From NCBI RefSeq assembly GCF_910592395.1, contig NC_088308.1, positions 14,215,001 to 14,279,000 on the forward strand: 64,000 nucleotides of DNA, written 5' to 3'. The DNA is from Lineus longissimus (taxonomy: Eukaryota; Nemertea; Pilidiophora; Heteronemertea; Lineidae). A model generated the notes under the pieces. The model searched no databases. It was not told the origin of the DNA and saw nothing but the letters and a program-made list of their open reading frames with translations. How positions within the stretch are numbered: position 1 is the stretch's first letter; each line of letters starts with the position of its first letter. This document shows, in pieces, positions 14,698-24,672 of this stretch. The translations under genes were made by a program, and so were the position numbers.

Positions 14698-14934
14698 TTA
14701 CTTCATAATATTTCTGGGTAGGATTCCTTGATCGTAAAGGTACTCTAATGTTCCATTACTAATAGCTACAGTTCCTCCCAGTTTAAGAATTTCCTCTAGG
14801 TTGGCCTGACTTGGGGGACCAATATTGATTCTCAAGAACCTTTTCAGTAACATAGAGTAACCAATTGTTGTTGATGCCAACAGTAAACTTTGATACAGTG
14901 TATTTATGATATCTTTCTTTCCTGGTGTATCCAT
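14698..14934 (-). CDS. Small hydrophobic Polinton protein
   Basis: 78 residues from an ATG in TTAAATGG context. It has a hydrophobic helix near the N-terminus (LYQSLLLASTTIGYSMLL) and a second mildly hydrophobic segment. Its position between minor and major capsid genes and its size match a recurrent small Polinton protein of unknown role. A virion membrane or scaffold role is inference. Confidence 0.65.
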   Translation of the reverse strand: MDTPGKKDIINTLYQSLLLASTTIGYSMLLKRFLRINIGPPSQANLEEILKLGGTVAISNGTLEYLYDQGILPRNIMK

Positions 14935-14998
14935 TTAATTACTTAGAAAATCACTAGTAAAACTCATTTATCTAGTATTCAGTGTTGGAGCGAACTTT

Positions 14999-15022
14999 GT
15001 TCTTGCAGCACCTCAGTGCTGG
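14999..15022. repeat. Hairpin pair downstream of the major capsid gene
   Basis: GAAC-TTT-GTTC of the family, immediately followed by a stronger unrelated stem CAGCAC-CTCA-GTGCTG, overlapping the 3' end of the capsid frame. It could be a chimeric or diverged double hairpin, or a terminator. Confidence 0.45.
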
Positions 15023-16269
15023 AGTGAAGCAATCTGAGAATTCTGGATGTTTACCTGGGCGTCAGAAACCACGAATATGTGCATTTTGTATGGTCCCTTT
15101 CCAGATTTCTTTGTAATAGATAATTGAATACCATCTTTTGTGTTCTGGAGCTTCTTTCCTGATCCGTGAAGGCGATTATCCTCAGAAGTTCTCAGGTCCA
15201 ACCATAAACCATAGTGATTAGAATCACCATAGTATTTCTCCATGGTCATGTTACAGTCATGAGTTTTCTTCAAATCTTCAGACATAAAATGTTTCTTGAT
15301 CTCCTCCCATTGATCCATCATTCTCATTCCTTCTGGGAACACCTGATTGGCAACACCCTCTATTGTGATCTGCACTTTACTTATGTTAGGGTTTTCAAAC
15401 TTCTCTGAATCTCTAGCTCCATCTACATAGTCAGACACAAATAGTAATAATAATCCTTTAATAGACATTCTTGGAAAGTTGATGTTCTCATTAATTAGTG
15501 TTTCATTAGCAGTAACATTGACTGTCTTAAAATGGTCTACCCAATCATAAAATATTGAGAATCCAGAATTGTACTTGTTACTCAATTGACTAGCAATCAT
15601 CTTATTAGTAACCGTGTCGTATTCAAAACAAATATTCTCTAGTTTGTAGCCCATGCTAGCTGTGGTTGTGGTGACTATGATTTCCTCCTTTGGTGCTAAA
15701 GTTATTTCAATAATCACATCTTCTTGAATTGGAAACTTGTAAAATGGAGCATGATGATGGAATAGTTCAAAATCTAATGGTATTTTGTACTTCTTGTCAA
15801 ACACTTTCTTTAAAGTCTTTTCATTAGCTGTTTCTCCAGTGACATCAGCTTCAGCGACTCCTGATCTTAATTCTCTAAGATTTTTTGACTGAATACCCTG
15901 AAAAACTCTATCATTTCTTTCTTCTTCTGTAAACCACAGATCTTTAAATGTAGAATAATGACTGTATTCGTCAAGGTCAAATATCTGCTCTGTTCCCCAC
16001 TTAACCACCATCTTTGAGATTAGGTTTCTACAAAGATTATTTACAACACTATTTTTAGAATCACCAGAAATGGTTACATCAGCAGACAGATAAAGAGATT
16101 TAGGTACAAAGAATGTATTCTCCCGCAATGCCGGTATTCTAACATACAGTGTTTCTTTGGGGTTAGCAGATGAGGGGTTATGAGTAATGATATGATGCTG
16201 CCTCTCAGCTTTCAAACCAAGTGGAATCTTATGTGCCCTTTCGGTATTTAATAAATATCCTGTTGCCAT
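15013..16269 (-). CDS. Major capsid protein (double jelly-roll)
   Basis: 418 residues. The N-terminus (GYLLNTERAHKIPLGLKAERQ), then KETLYVRIPALRENTFFVPKSLYLSADV and KMVVKWGTEQIFDLDEYSHYSTFKDLW are characteristic of Polinton major capsid proteins, which form trimeric double-jelly-roll capsomers. The rest is beta-rich with charged loops and ends in a short tail. Start ATG at 16269, preceded by TAAATAGAAA. It is the rightmost Polinton gene seen and its frame is intact. With the minor capsid and ATPase genes it gives this element the parts of a capsid. Confidence 0.95.
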   Translation of the reverse strand: MATGYLLNTERAHKIPLGLKAERQHHIITHNPSSANPKETLYVRIPALRENTFFVPKSLYLSADVTISGDSKNSVVNNLCRNLISKMVVKWGTEQIFDLDEYSHYSTFKDLWFTEEERNDRVFQGIQSKNLRELRSGVAEADVTGETANEKTLKKVFDKKYKIPLDFELFHHHAPFYKFPIQEDVIIEITLAPKEEIIVTTTTASMGYKLENICFEYDTVTNKMIASQLSNKYNSGFSIFYDWVDHFKTVNVTANETLINENINFPRMSIKGLLLLFVSDYVDGARDSEKFENPNISKVQITIEGVANQVFPEGMRMMDQWEEIKKHFMSEDLKKTHDCNMTMEKYYGDSNHYGLWLDLRTSEDNRLHGSGKKLQNTKDGIQLSITKKSGKGPYKMHIFVVSDAQVNIQNSQIASLQH

Positions 16270-16468
16270 TTTCTATTTATTTACTAGTAAAATTATGTAC
16301 ATGCAGTGAACAGTGCCAACATCATATATCAGGTAAAATGCACGGAAAAAAGCTATTGACGTGTACTTTCTGTTGGAATACAGTAAGTCATGATTACATT
16401 AACCCATTGAACTCTAGTATTCCCTTACCATTTCACTGCAACGCTTCACTGACCATTTCATGAATGAT
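16270..16468. other. Right flank of the Polinton, no gene
   Basis: AT-rich sequence after the capsid gene start. The Polinton terminus should lie here. I see no obvious terminal repeat because the partner end is outside the window. Confidence 0.4.
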
Positions 16469-16598
16469 AGAATATATGTATTGTGGTGTCTGGTTCTTAG
16501 GGGTTTCTAAGCTAATTTGAGACAAAAAGGCCTGTAAGGGCTTTTGTTAAAATAGCTTAGAATTACCTAGATTCCTACCACCACAATACATATATTCT
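16469..16598. mobile_element. 130-bp foldback/MITE-like hairpin
   Basis: The ends are perfect inverted repeats of about 19 bp (AGAATATATGTATTGTGGTG and its complement), with imperfect pairing continuing inward (CTTAGGGG...TCTAAGCTA against CTAGGTAATTCTAAGCTA). No clear target duplication. It lies at the junction between the Polinton flank and the BEL integrase tail, so it could instead be the remains of the BEL 3' LTR edge. Confidence 0.5.
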
Positions 16599-16665
16599 GA
16601 CGCTTCACGGGCCGGACATATTCCCCATTTGACGTCTTCACCTTGGCCGTTCGCACCAATCCATC

Positions 16666-17226
16666 TTAACCGGGGTAGACTTCCAGGACTCGACCCATCT
16701 TCCATTGTCCTCTAGGTAATCTTTCCTCAATCACCAGTAGGATATCATCAGGTTTGAGATTGTGCCTTGGAAACAGCCACTTCTTACGGTTGTGCAGCTG
16801 GGGTAACAGTTGTCGCTGCCATCGCTGCCAAAACTGTTTCAGTATGTCCTGTATTCTTCGCCATCTTCTTCTAGGGTTGAATCCTAGTTCATCAGTCGAC
16901 GGAGGAGCCAGTTGTCCACCCAGCTGACCATGCAGGAAGTGGTTTGGCGTTAGTGGTAACTGGTCCTCGGGATCAGAGCTGGGAGGAGTCAATGGCCTTG
17001 AGTTCAGGAGTCCCTCGGCATCCACCACAAATGTATGGAACTCCTCGTCGTTGATGTCAGCATTACCAATGGATATCTTGAGGGCCCGCTTTGCTGCTTT
17101 TACCATAATCTCAAAGACGCCCCCGAAGTGTGGAGATCCTGGGGGGTTGAAGTGCCATGTAACGCCTCTGGTATTTTGGTAGCCCACCGTCTTCTGTTGC
17201 ACCTTGGTCCAATCGATGGCATTCAC
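16666..17226 (-). pseudogene. BEL/Pao integrase C-terminal half
   Basis: Contains the catalytic Glu region (SPHFGGVFEIMVKAAKRAL) and the typical BEL C-terminal domain (LPLTPNHFLHGQLGGQ, RRWRRIQDILKQFW). The frame ends with TAA at 16666-16668. The same frame continues past it (to about 16610) with the expected family sequence, so the TAA is a nonsense change. It is separated from the N-terminal half by a frameshift. Confidence 0.85.
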
Positions 17227-18688
17227 TAACTCTCTGAGCTCCCTCTCTCCAGCTTCCGTTATCTGTCAACACCTCCTCTGGGACAGATCGCCGGCTGGTC
17301 ATTCTGGCGAAAGCCATTAGGAAACTGTCAGTATCCATCTGGTAAACAGGTTCTAGATGAACATCTCTAGTCTGTAGACAAGTGAAAACAGCCAAGTATC
17401 TTTTGTTTCTGATTTTTCCTCGACCCTGCTTGGTTAGAAATGGACCCGCGAAGTCCATTCCACACTTTCCAAAGGCTCTGGTTGGTTGGCTGAATCTAAA
17501 TTGAGGAATGAGGGCCATCTGTTGACTAGCTGGTTTTGATTTCTTCAATACACATCGACTGCATATCATTTCCCAGGAGCGGACAGCTTCTCTAGTGCAT
17601 ATCACCCAATACTTCCTCAACTCGACCATGGTAGCATCTCTTCCTACGGGGTGTCCCACAGCATCATGTGCTCTCTTGACAAGCAACTGCGAAACTGGAT
17701 GCTTTCTTGGCATGATGATGGGGTATTTCTCTTCTTCTGAGATGTAGTCTATTCTTTCAAGACGGGACTTGATGCGAAGAAGTCTCCTCTCCTTATCAAG
17801 GTATGGTGACAGGGGTATCAGGTGGCTTGTCTTCTGTAAGCTTTTTCCTGCCATCAAATCTTTGAGCTCTCTGCCAAATACATCTTTCTGGGCTTGGCGT
17901 GAAAGGCAATCCTCAGCCTGCCTGTATTCTTCGGGGGACAACTCATCTATCCAGGTCTTGGCTCCCGGGGGTAAGGGTCGCTTTAGCAGCCACATCATGA
18001 TACGTCGCACGAATCCTATTCTCCTTGTTAGTCTTCCCATGTCACTCCATCTACTGGGATGTAGGGGGAACATCATTGTCTCATTTTGTTCTGGTTGGGC
18101 TTCCTGTACTGCAAATGTTGAGGTTTTCTCAATATCGGTGGTTTCATCTGGTACAGCTATCTTTTTCTCTGGCCAGTTGCTCTCGGACTCCTTCAGGAAA
18201 CTTGGACACTCCCACCAGAGTTGTGATCTAGCCAATTCCTCCACTGCCATACCTCTAGATGATATGTCTGCTGGGTTTAGTTTGGTTGGTATATGTCTCC
18301 ATTGGTCAGTACTGGTCCTTTCCTGTATCTCTCCTACTCGGTTGGCTACATAGGGCTTAAACTGTTTTCCTGGTCGACAAATCCAAAACAGGACGTTCAT
18401 GGAATCTGTCCAATATGTCACCATCAGTTGCTTGGCTCCTCGACCGCTCTCCAATGGTTTGATAACCTTCTTCACCAATCTTGTACCAATGACTGCCCCA
18501 CATAGCTCCAGTCTGGAGTCTTTCAGTGGCGACAGTCTCGTCTTGGCAATCACCAGTCTCACCAGTATCCTCCCGTCCGTCATCAGGGTCCTGGCATACA
18601 CGACAGCAGAAAAGGCATCCTTTGAGGCATCGCTGAACACATGAAGTTCAGTTTGATAACTTGTGTTCATACCAAGATGTCTGCTCAC
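17111..18688 (-). pseudogene. BEL/Pao RNase H and integrase N-terminal half
   Basis: Starts directly after an in-frame TGA (18689) that separates it from RT. An RNase H-like start (HVFSDASKDAFSAVVYAR) and AELCGA-like ELCGAVIGTRLV are followed by the integrase H2C2 zinc finger (H and H near DAVGHPVGRDAT, then CSRCVLKK) and the first two catalytic Asp residues (GMDFAGPF, LTDNGSW). The frame is lost near 17230, and the last part of the ORF is out-of-frame sequence. Confidence 0.87.
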
Positions 18689-19912
18689 TCAGATGTTATC
18701 CAAATGTGGCAACTCTTTCTTCCACAACGACCACTCCAGGGCTAAGTCTTCTTCCAGGGGGCTGTCCCAATCTTCCTTTCGGATCCATGTCCTTTGAAAG
18801 AGGATCCAGACTCTAATTCTGAACGGATCAACCAATCCCAGTGGATCAAACAAGGCTGCTATGCATCTCAGCATACCCCTCCTCGTGGCTGGATACTCTC
18901 CTTCCCTCAATCGGGGCTTCACAGTGATGACATCTTCTTCGGCTAACCACAGTATACCCAAGGCTTTCTGACATGGCAAAGTTTCCTTTTCATTTATATC
19001 CAAGAATGTGGCTTTATCACTTTGTGGGACGTCCTCTAGTACCTCAGGATCATTTGACAGCCATTTTCTCATCTTCATTCCTCCTCGGTCCAACATCTCT
19101 GTCATCTCAGATCTGGTTTTCTTTGCTTCTCCTGTAGAGCATCGGCTATCAATGGCATCGTCGACATACAAAGCATTCTCCACTGTGTCAGCTGCCTCTG
19201 GATATTGATTCTTCAGTTTACGACTGTGCTCTCTTATAACCAGGTTGGCTTTAAATGGTGATGATGTGTCTCCGAAGATTGTCCTCTGATACTCTAAAAC
19301 TTGCTGTTCCCAAACTATCCGATAAAATCGCCTGCTATCAGGGTCAAGGCCAATTTGGAGAAACATCTCAGAGACATCTCCCACAATAGCTACAGGGTAT
19401 CGCCTAAATCTCAGGAGTACTTCCACCAGATCATTGAGCAGTTTAGGTCCCGGTAAAATGTTGCTATTCAAGCTTGTCCCATCAAATTTGGCAGCACAGT
19501 CGAGGACCATTCGGACTTTCGTGGTTGCTCTTGAGTCATCTCTCACAGGAAAAACTGGGATGTGGAATCCTTCATCTTTGGCCTCTGCTACAGGTCCTAT
19601 GGGTAGTAAGTAACCCTTTCTGACTTGCTGTTCTATGACCTCCTTACACTTGGCATAAAACTTTGGATCTTTCTTCTGTAGGTTCATTTCCATCTTGTCT
19701 TGGCGTTTTGACACAGCTCGTAAGTTGGGTGGCAGCTTAGGTTGACCATATCTCCACGGTGTCACCACTTCATAACGGCCTCCCACCATTTTCATTGAGT
19801 TCAAGACTGTTTCCTGGGCTCGTCTCTCTTCTGGCGTCATGTTGTTCTCCTTTGGACCATGTTCAGCTCTCCCAAGACCAATCGCATCCAACTCCCAAAG
19901 TTGTTTCACCAT
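18689..19912 (-). pseudogene. BEL/Pao reverse transcriptase
   Basis: RT motifs visible: RMVLDCAAKFDG...SLNSNILPGP (BEL-specific), motif A AIVGDVSEMFLQI, and motif C LYVDDAID. It ends at a TGA in the same frame as the RNase H part. Its N-terminal junction is broken by an 11-bp tandem duplication (GTGAAACAATG on the minus strand, about 19906-19925) that shifts frame. Confidence 0.9.
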
Positions 19913-20251
19913 TGTTTCACCATTGTCTTCACTTCCGTGATAGGATCATCCATGGTCGCGTGGTAAGTATACTGAGTAGTAGAACTGTCCCATTCTTCTG
20001 ATTCTTCTTTGCTCACTGGTCCAATACAGGTCCATCCAAGAGGGGTCAGACGTGCAATAGGTCCGGTTTTCTCTTCGGCCGCAATTTCCCTCAAAGACCG
20101 GTGAAAGTAGGCATGTCTGTTTCCTATCAGGATACCAATCTTTTTTCCTTTTGGCTTCACAGGAAAGGGTACACCTGTAAGGTGTTTCCAATTATCGGCT
20201 GCTTTATCCCAGTTCACTACTGCTGGCTCTCCAACTAATACGGGATGGGTC
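19906..20251 (-). pseudogene. BEL/Pao pol segment between protease and RT
   Basis: Reads THPVLVGEPAVVNWDKAADNW...IGILIGNRHAY...LGWTCIGP, the conserved BEL region between protease and RT. Its upstream continuation is on the far side of the nested transposon; the two sides join at the target duplication. Confidence 0.8.
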
Positions 20252-21350
20252 CAAATGCTTGGCAGGCGGTATTTGCACCACGCCACCACGGGCACCACGC
20301 GACCACCACGCCACCACGCGAACAGGCGGAGCGATCATAATGATGATATCAAAATAGCGGTCGATTCATTGGATCATGGTTTCTTGGAACAATTATAGAT
20401 GGCGTTGGCTGCTATCCTAGCTTCTCTGATGCCCGTTCTTGGGATTATTGGAATAAAGGCGTACGCCAACTACGGAAATACGTACTGAATTACCGTTGAG
20501 TAACTAGACCTACTCCAACTGACGACTGACCTGCAAAAACCATACGAGTACGAGTGGGTTATAACCTCCCTTTAAAGGGGTGGCCGTTCGTTTGGGTGGG
20601 GTGGGTTGGGGGGGGGGGGAGTTAGATTTATCACTCACTCGAACACGTGTGCATAGTTTCAACATACTGTTGTGTGCGTGACCCTTATTGGCGACTTTGT
20701 GTAACTTTATCTTGCCTACCTAGCTGTTGCCTATAGTTTCCCATTAAAGGGGAACTATGTAGGAGCAGGGGGTCAAATTGGCCAACTTTAGCCGACTTAT
20801 AAACAGAGTAAGGGCATTAGGTCTTATTTGATTCATCACTGAATGTATCCCTGTTACAGGCGTGAATAGGTCAGGACAAACTGTGAGAGGTGAGAGACTC
20901 ACTGGCTACTTTGTGTAACTTTATGTTGCCTACCAAGATGCTGCCTATAGTGCCCCTTTAATGGACAAGTCTCTGTACAACACGAATTCGCAATAATAGG
21001 TCTCCGATCTATACTTTCTCCGCAGTGACAGTATTGTGATAACAATAATGGTGTGATAAGATCTCTCATGACAAACGGTTGGACACGGATGTGTAGCGGC
21101 TTAATAATAGCCCTGCTTTTTGCGAATGCCATTAACAAGTAATAAATACTCGTAAATCCCGTCAGGCAACAACGCAGTATACCAACATGCCATCTATAAT
21201 TGGTAGGTGTAACCACAACTCTCAAGTGTCTGTGGTCTGATGGTCTGTTTTGATATCGTCATTATGATCGCTCCGCCTGTTCGCGTGGCGGCGTGGTGGT
21301 CGCGTGGTGCCCGTAGTGGCGTGGTGCAAATACCGCCTGCCCAAATGCTT
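20252..21350. mobile_element. 1081-bp TIR transposon with 9-bp target duplication, nested in BEL
   Basis: The element spans 20261-21341, flanked by exact 9-bp copies CAAATGCTT (20252-20260, 21342-21350). Terminal inverted repeats are about 98 bp with three or four mismatches, beginning GGCAGGCGGTATTTGCACCA, and rich in CACCACGC. It has no transposase. Length of TIR and 9-bp duplication suggest a Mutator-like or Merlin-like non-autonomous element; this is inference. Inside it (about 20752-20961) is a copy of the 210-bp repeat also found at 43678 and 45400. Confidence 0.85.
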
Positions 21351-22087
21351 GATATTTGGAAGTTTTCTTCTTGCTCCACACCCTGGATGGTCAACCCTTC
21401 AACTCTCATGGTATGGTACTCTTCGACCTTGGCTCCAAATACAATGGATACTTTCTTGGCTGTTTCCAATACAGGGAGCTTCAACTGGTGCGCTATATCC
21501 TCAAGGAGGTAACTTTCAGAGGAACCATCGTCTAGCATTGCATTGGTATGTATAATGCGATCCTTGTACTTCAGCATGACAGGCACCGTTCTTAGAGAGA
21601 TATTGCCGCCCATGCTGGCAAACTGAGAACCTTGGTTGTCTTTGCTATCCTGTTTTGGAGCTTTATCTTCATGCTTCTTGGGTTTCTTGGCGGTAAACGA
21701 GCTCTTTGCTGGTGTTGACATGGGCGCCTTGCCTCCCTTGCTGGCATTCTGGAAGTCGCGCTGTAGAAGTCTATGATTAGGTTTTCTCTCGCCATCTTTT
21801 GAATTCCCCTTGATGCAGTCCACAGCCATGTGTCCGTGGGCAAGGCAAACCTTGCATAAGCCGCGTTGCTTTACTGTCCTCCAACGGTTACTCAGCGATA
21901 GCACTTTAAACTTCGGACAGGATTCGACGTCATGACTCTCACTGCAAACTGGACATCGACTTTCTACAACAGCAAATGTTCTGTTCTTCTTCCAAGGTTT
22001 CACTTCGTTGTCTGTCCTTTCCCAAGTTTTCTTCTGTTGTTCCACTCCAACAACTGCTTCCTTGACTCTCGTTTTCATATCAACCAA
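21351..22087 (-). pseudogene. BEL/Pao gag zinc-knuckle and aspartic protease region
   Basis: Two CCHC-like knuckles (CPVCSESHDVESCPKF, CKVCLAHGHMAVDC) are followed by a basic linker and a protease-like segment with ALLDDGSS-type motif (NAMLDDGSSESYL). The ORF runs into the nested element at 21350, where the pol frame is interrupted. In the same frame upstream, a TAG at 22145 separates it from the capsid-like part. Confidence 0.82.
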
Positions 22088-22144
22088 TTCCTCAAGCCAT
22101 GTCTGGATATTAAAGAGACTGTCTTCTTTTTTGCCTTGATGTTG

Positions 22145-22603
22145 CTATTGTGCGAACAGGAAAAGTTCTGTTTCTGGTATTTTACTTTTCACGATTGTAA
22201 ACATCATCCCATCGCCTAGTTCTCCCTGCCTCCCAGCTGTTTCCATGAAAGATATTGCTGTGTTGATGCTATTCAGTAACTCCTTTAACTTCTTGACTTT
22301 TTCTTTTTCATCGTCCTTGATAACTGGGAACTTGAACAGTTTTTCTAAGAGACGGGATCCTTCTCTTTTATCTCCTCCATATTCTCGTTCCAATCTCTTT
22401 AGTGCCTCTTTATACTGTGCTGAAGTGTCGGCTTGTAAGTCATTTATCAAGGTTTTCGGTTTCCCCGTCAAGACACTTCTTAGTCGCAGCATCTTTTCTT
22501 CGTCTGCCATTGTGGTACGGTCGATTGCTGTATTAAAGGCGGCTCTCCATGCCCGGTATTCAGTCAGATCTCCTCCAAATTTATCCAGCTGTATTTTCGT
22601 CAA
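22145..22603 (-). pseudogene. BEL/Pao gag capsid-like domain
   Basis: Matches the gag domain of BEL elements (LDKFGGDLTEYRAWRAAF, then LTGKPKTLI and LEREYGG). It ends with a TAG after which the same frame continues toward the zinc knuckles. The N-terminal side is out of frame with the upstream gag ORF because of an extra C in a C6 run. Confidence 0.8.
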
Positions 22604-22616
22604 GCCTTGTGGTCTA

Positions 22617-23957
22617 TTATACTGCTGAGGGGGGTCTGTGATTGTAAGGCTGTTCTACCATGGTATACTGGCTCCAAGGTCCACCATCTGCAGCTGTTGT
22701 AGAAACCGTTTCCACTCGATATGTATTTCCTGAAGCATTTCTCCAGTGGGTCTCCCCGACATATTGCGATGGCGGATCATCACATCTTCTCCTAGTGTAG
22801 GGTCTCTGATCAGAGTCTTGACCGGTTGGAGTTATCTGTCGTATCTGTCTGGGTTCATCATGGCTGATATCTTCTTCTGTGTGTCCGCGAGACATCTTGA
22901 AGGCTGGCATCAGCGGTTCATCCCATCTAATTGCAGTGAAGGGTCTCTGATCGTGGCTTGCTGGAGTTATCAGTTTGGCCTGGTGATGATTATCTTGGAT
23001 CCTATCTTCATCGACTGGTCGATGAGACATCTGGCTCCATCTGTTGTAGTCGTCATCACTTGTACCCTGTTGTCTCAGTTGAAGATTATCATCCTTCACC
23101 CTTAGAGTATCCCTTTCTCCCTGGTGATGATTATCTTTGATCCTATATTCATCTGCTGGTCTGCGAGACATCTGGCACCATCTGTTGTAGTCATCATCAC
23201 TTGTACTCTGTTGTCTCAGTTGAAGATTATCATCCTTCCCATAACTTAAAGTATCCCTTTCTCTCGAGATATTCATATCCGGTTCCTTAGCATCCACCAT
23301 CTGGTGTCCTAAGAGCTCCTGATATTCTTTAAATGGGGTCTTCATTACACTGGGACGTGGTAACTTTAATGACTTCTTGCTCCGATGACTGCTACTTCCC
23401 ATCACAGACGTCTCCTTCAGCTGCCTCAGCCTATTTATTTCATCGTCTATCTTCTCCTCATACTTGAGAATCTCATCGATCATCTTTTCTCGTAGATTGT
23501 TTTGCCTACCAAATTCTTCAATGGCTTCAATGACCCTCGCCATCTTTTTCCTAACATCCTCTTCTAATGCCGCCAACTCGTCTTCCGATCTCTCCTGTCC
23601 TATGGCTGAACTCAGTTTTGACAGCGCTCGCCCTACTGCAGATTTCAGGCCATTTATCCGGCCCCTTGTAACTGTAAAAACTCCAAGCACCTGATTATCC
23701 TTATCACCCTTTTGGTTAACTGTGACCTCATCTTCAGGAATTTTCCAAAGGAAACTAGGCATTAGAGACAAATCCTCCACTTCAAAATCAGTATTATGGC
23801 TTATGACATTTTCGACAGTCAATCTCGACGGTTCTGACCTTTTCTCCACAGTATCTTCCTTCCTTGGCTGCGCCGACTCTTGTTCCTCACCCCTTGGTGT
23901 CTCGCCAACGACAGGCCCGACGGCTCCTGGCTGGGTTTCTTCTTCTTGATCGCACAT
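22617..23957 (-). pseudogene. BEL/Pao gag N-terminal region
   Basis: 446 residues from the ATG at 23957: acidic start, a coiled-coil-like charged centre, then a polar tail. A direct duplication of about 141 bp (22980-23262) repeats a DDNLQLRQQ...DDDYNRW block twice. It loses the frame at about 22626 before reaching the capsid-like domain. Confidence 0.7.
22980..23262. repeat. 141-bp tandem duplication in BEL gag
   Basis: Two head-to-tail units with a handful of differences, starting GGTGATGATTATC at 22980 and 23121; the unit length is a multiple of three. Confidence 0.8.
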
Positions 23958-24127
23958 GGCGGGTCACGTGATCTCCTACTCTCGTGCGTGCCAGCGGCAC
24001 GGCAATACAATGGCAGGCGTGGCTCGGGACGATTTTTATCTTGCGTTTTTGGGGCGCTATTTTAGGGGTTTCTAAATGTTCTTTCTTAATTTCTTTTTCT
24101 CCATAGATCGTTGATGTTCATAACTTC

Positions 24128-24139
24128 GCTCTGCTACCA
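24128..24139 (-). promoter_or_regulatory. Candidate primer binding site of the BEL element
   Basis: Minus-strand TGGTAGCAGAGC, complementary to a Met-type tRNA 3' end, 170 bases before the gag start and preceded by a CA-containing run where the 5' LTR would end. Confidence 0.4.
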
Positions 24140-24140
24140 C

Positions 24141-24672
24141 TTTTGTTGTTAAGAAAGGACGGGAAAGTTCATATATCGAGTTAGATTTCGTCTTTAATAT
24201 TTTGAGGTCTTCAAGATCGTCGCGCCGTCGTCCCGAGCGAGGACCGCAGCAAATTCACAAAATCATCTCAACAGAAATTAACAATTCTTAGCAACTCAAA
24301 ATTCCCCTAAAAACATGTACAAGTAGTTAGGTATTTTTACCAATAAAATTAAACCCTCAAACAGAAGTTGACACCGTAATAATACCTAGACACCGTATGG
24401 TGCTGTCACCTGGTTATAAGATAATGACCTAAACGTCTTGTCTTCACCCTGCTTCTCAACACCACCTTTTCCTAAGATGTTCGACATGCTATCACCTTTT
24501 TAGGTCAGAAATCACAAAAGATGTTCGACCACCACAACTCGGCACTGCACTAGCAGCACAGCAGAGATAGGGTCGCAGGGGCTAAAAATCTAGGCCATTA
24601 TATCGATAACCTCAGGGCTTCAGCGAGTCCTTGGTCTCCAAATCTTACGATGATATGATACAAAGAAAATGA
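24141..24672. other. Probable BEL 5' LTR and flank, no gene
   Basis: AT-rich sequence without reading frames. If the primer binding site is right, the 5' LTR occupies the first few hundred bases, but I could not find its partner at the other end. Confidence 0.3.

Larger units (their letters stand above)
1..16300. mobile_element. Polinton/Maverick element (left end outside window)
   Basis: This AT-rich block carries the Polinton hallmark set: protein-primed DNA polymerase B, retroviral-type integrase with chromodomain, A32-like packaging ATPase, major capsid protein and minor capsid protein, plus small membrane proteins typical of the group. Genes are closely packed on both strands, with intergenic gaps of a few to about 200 bases. 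The first gene is already open at base 2, so the left terminus is not in the window. The right boundary lies between the capsid gene start (16269) and the BEL integrase tail (about 16610), but I could not identify the terminal inverted repeat. No adenain-like cysteine protease was found. It may be left of the window or absent. Confidence 0.93.
16600..24140 (-). mobile_element. Degenerate BEL/Pao LTR retrotransposon
   Basis: On the minus strand the order is gag, zinc knuckle and aspartic protease, reverse transcriptase, RNase H, and integrase with H2C2 finger and DDE core, with the YVDD-type RT and gag features of BEL/Pao. A primer-binding-site candidate lies at 24128-24139. Lesions seen: a one-base frameshift in a C run (about 22626-22631), TAG at 22145, nested transposon at 20261-21341, an 11-bp duplication at about 19906-19925, TGA at 18689, frameshift near 17230, and TAA at 16666. 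No LTR pair could be confirmed by eye. Confidence 0.88.

Noticed and set aside
1544-15022. CRISPR-like array
   Set aside because: Repeats are dispersed, in both orientations, inside genes, without spacers of regular length and with no cas genes; the setting is eukaryotic.
16490-24080. Shared TTAGGGGTTTCTAA-like phrase at about 16498 and 24062 as LTR evidence
   Set aside because: The match is about 12-14 bases only and does not extend; not enough to call LTRs.
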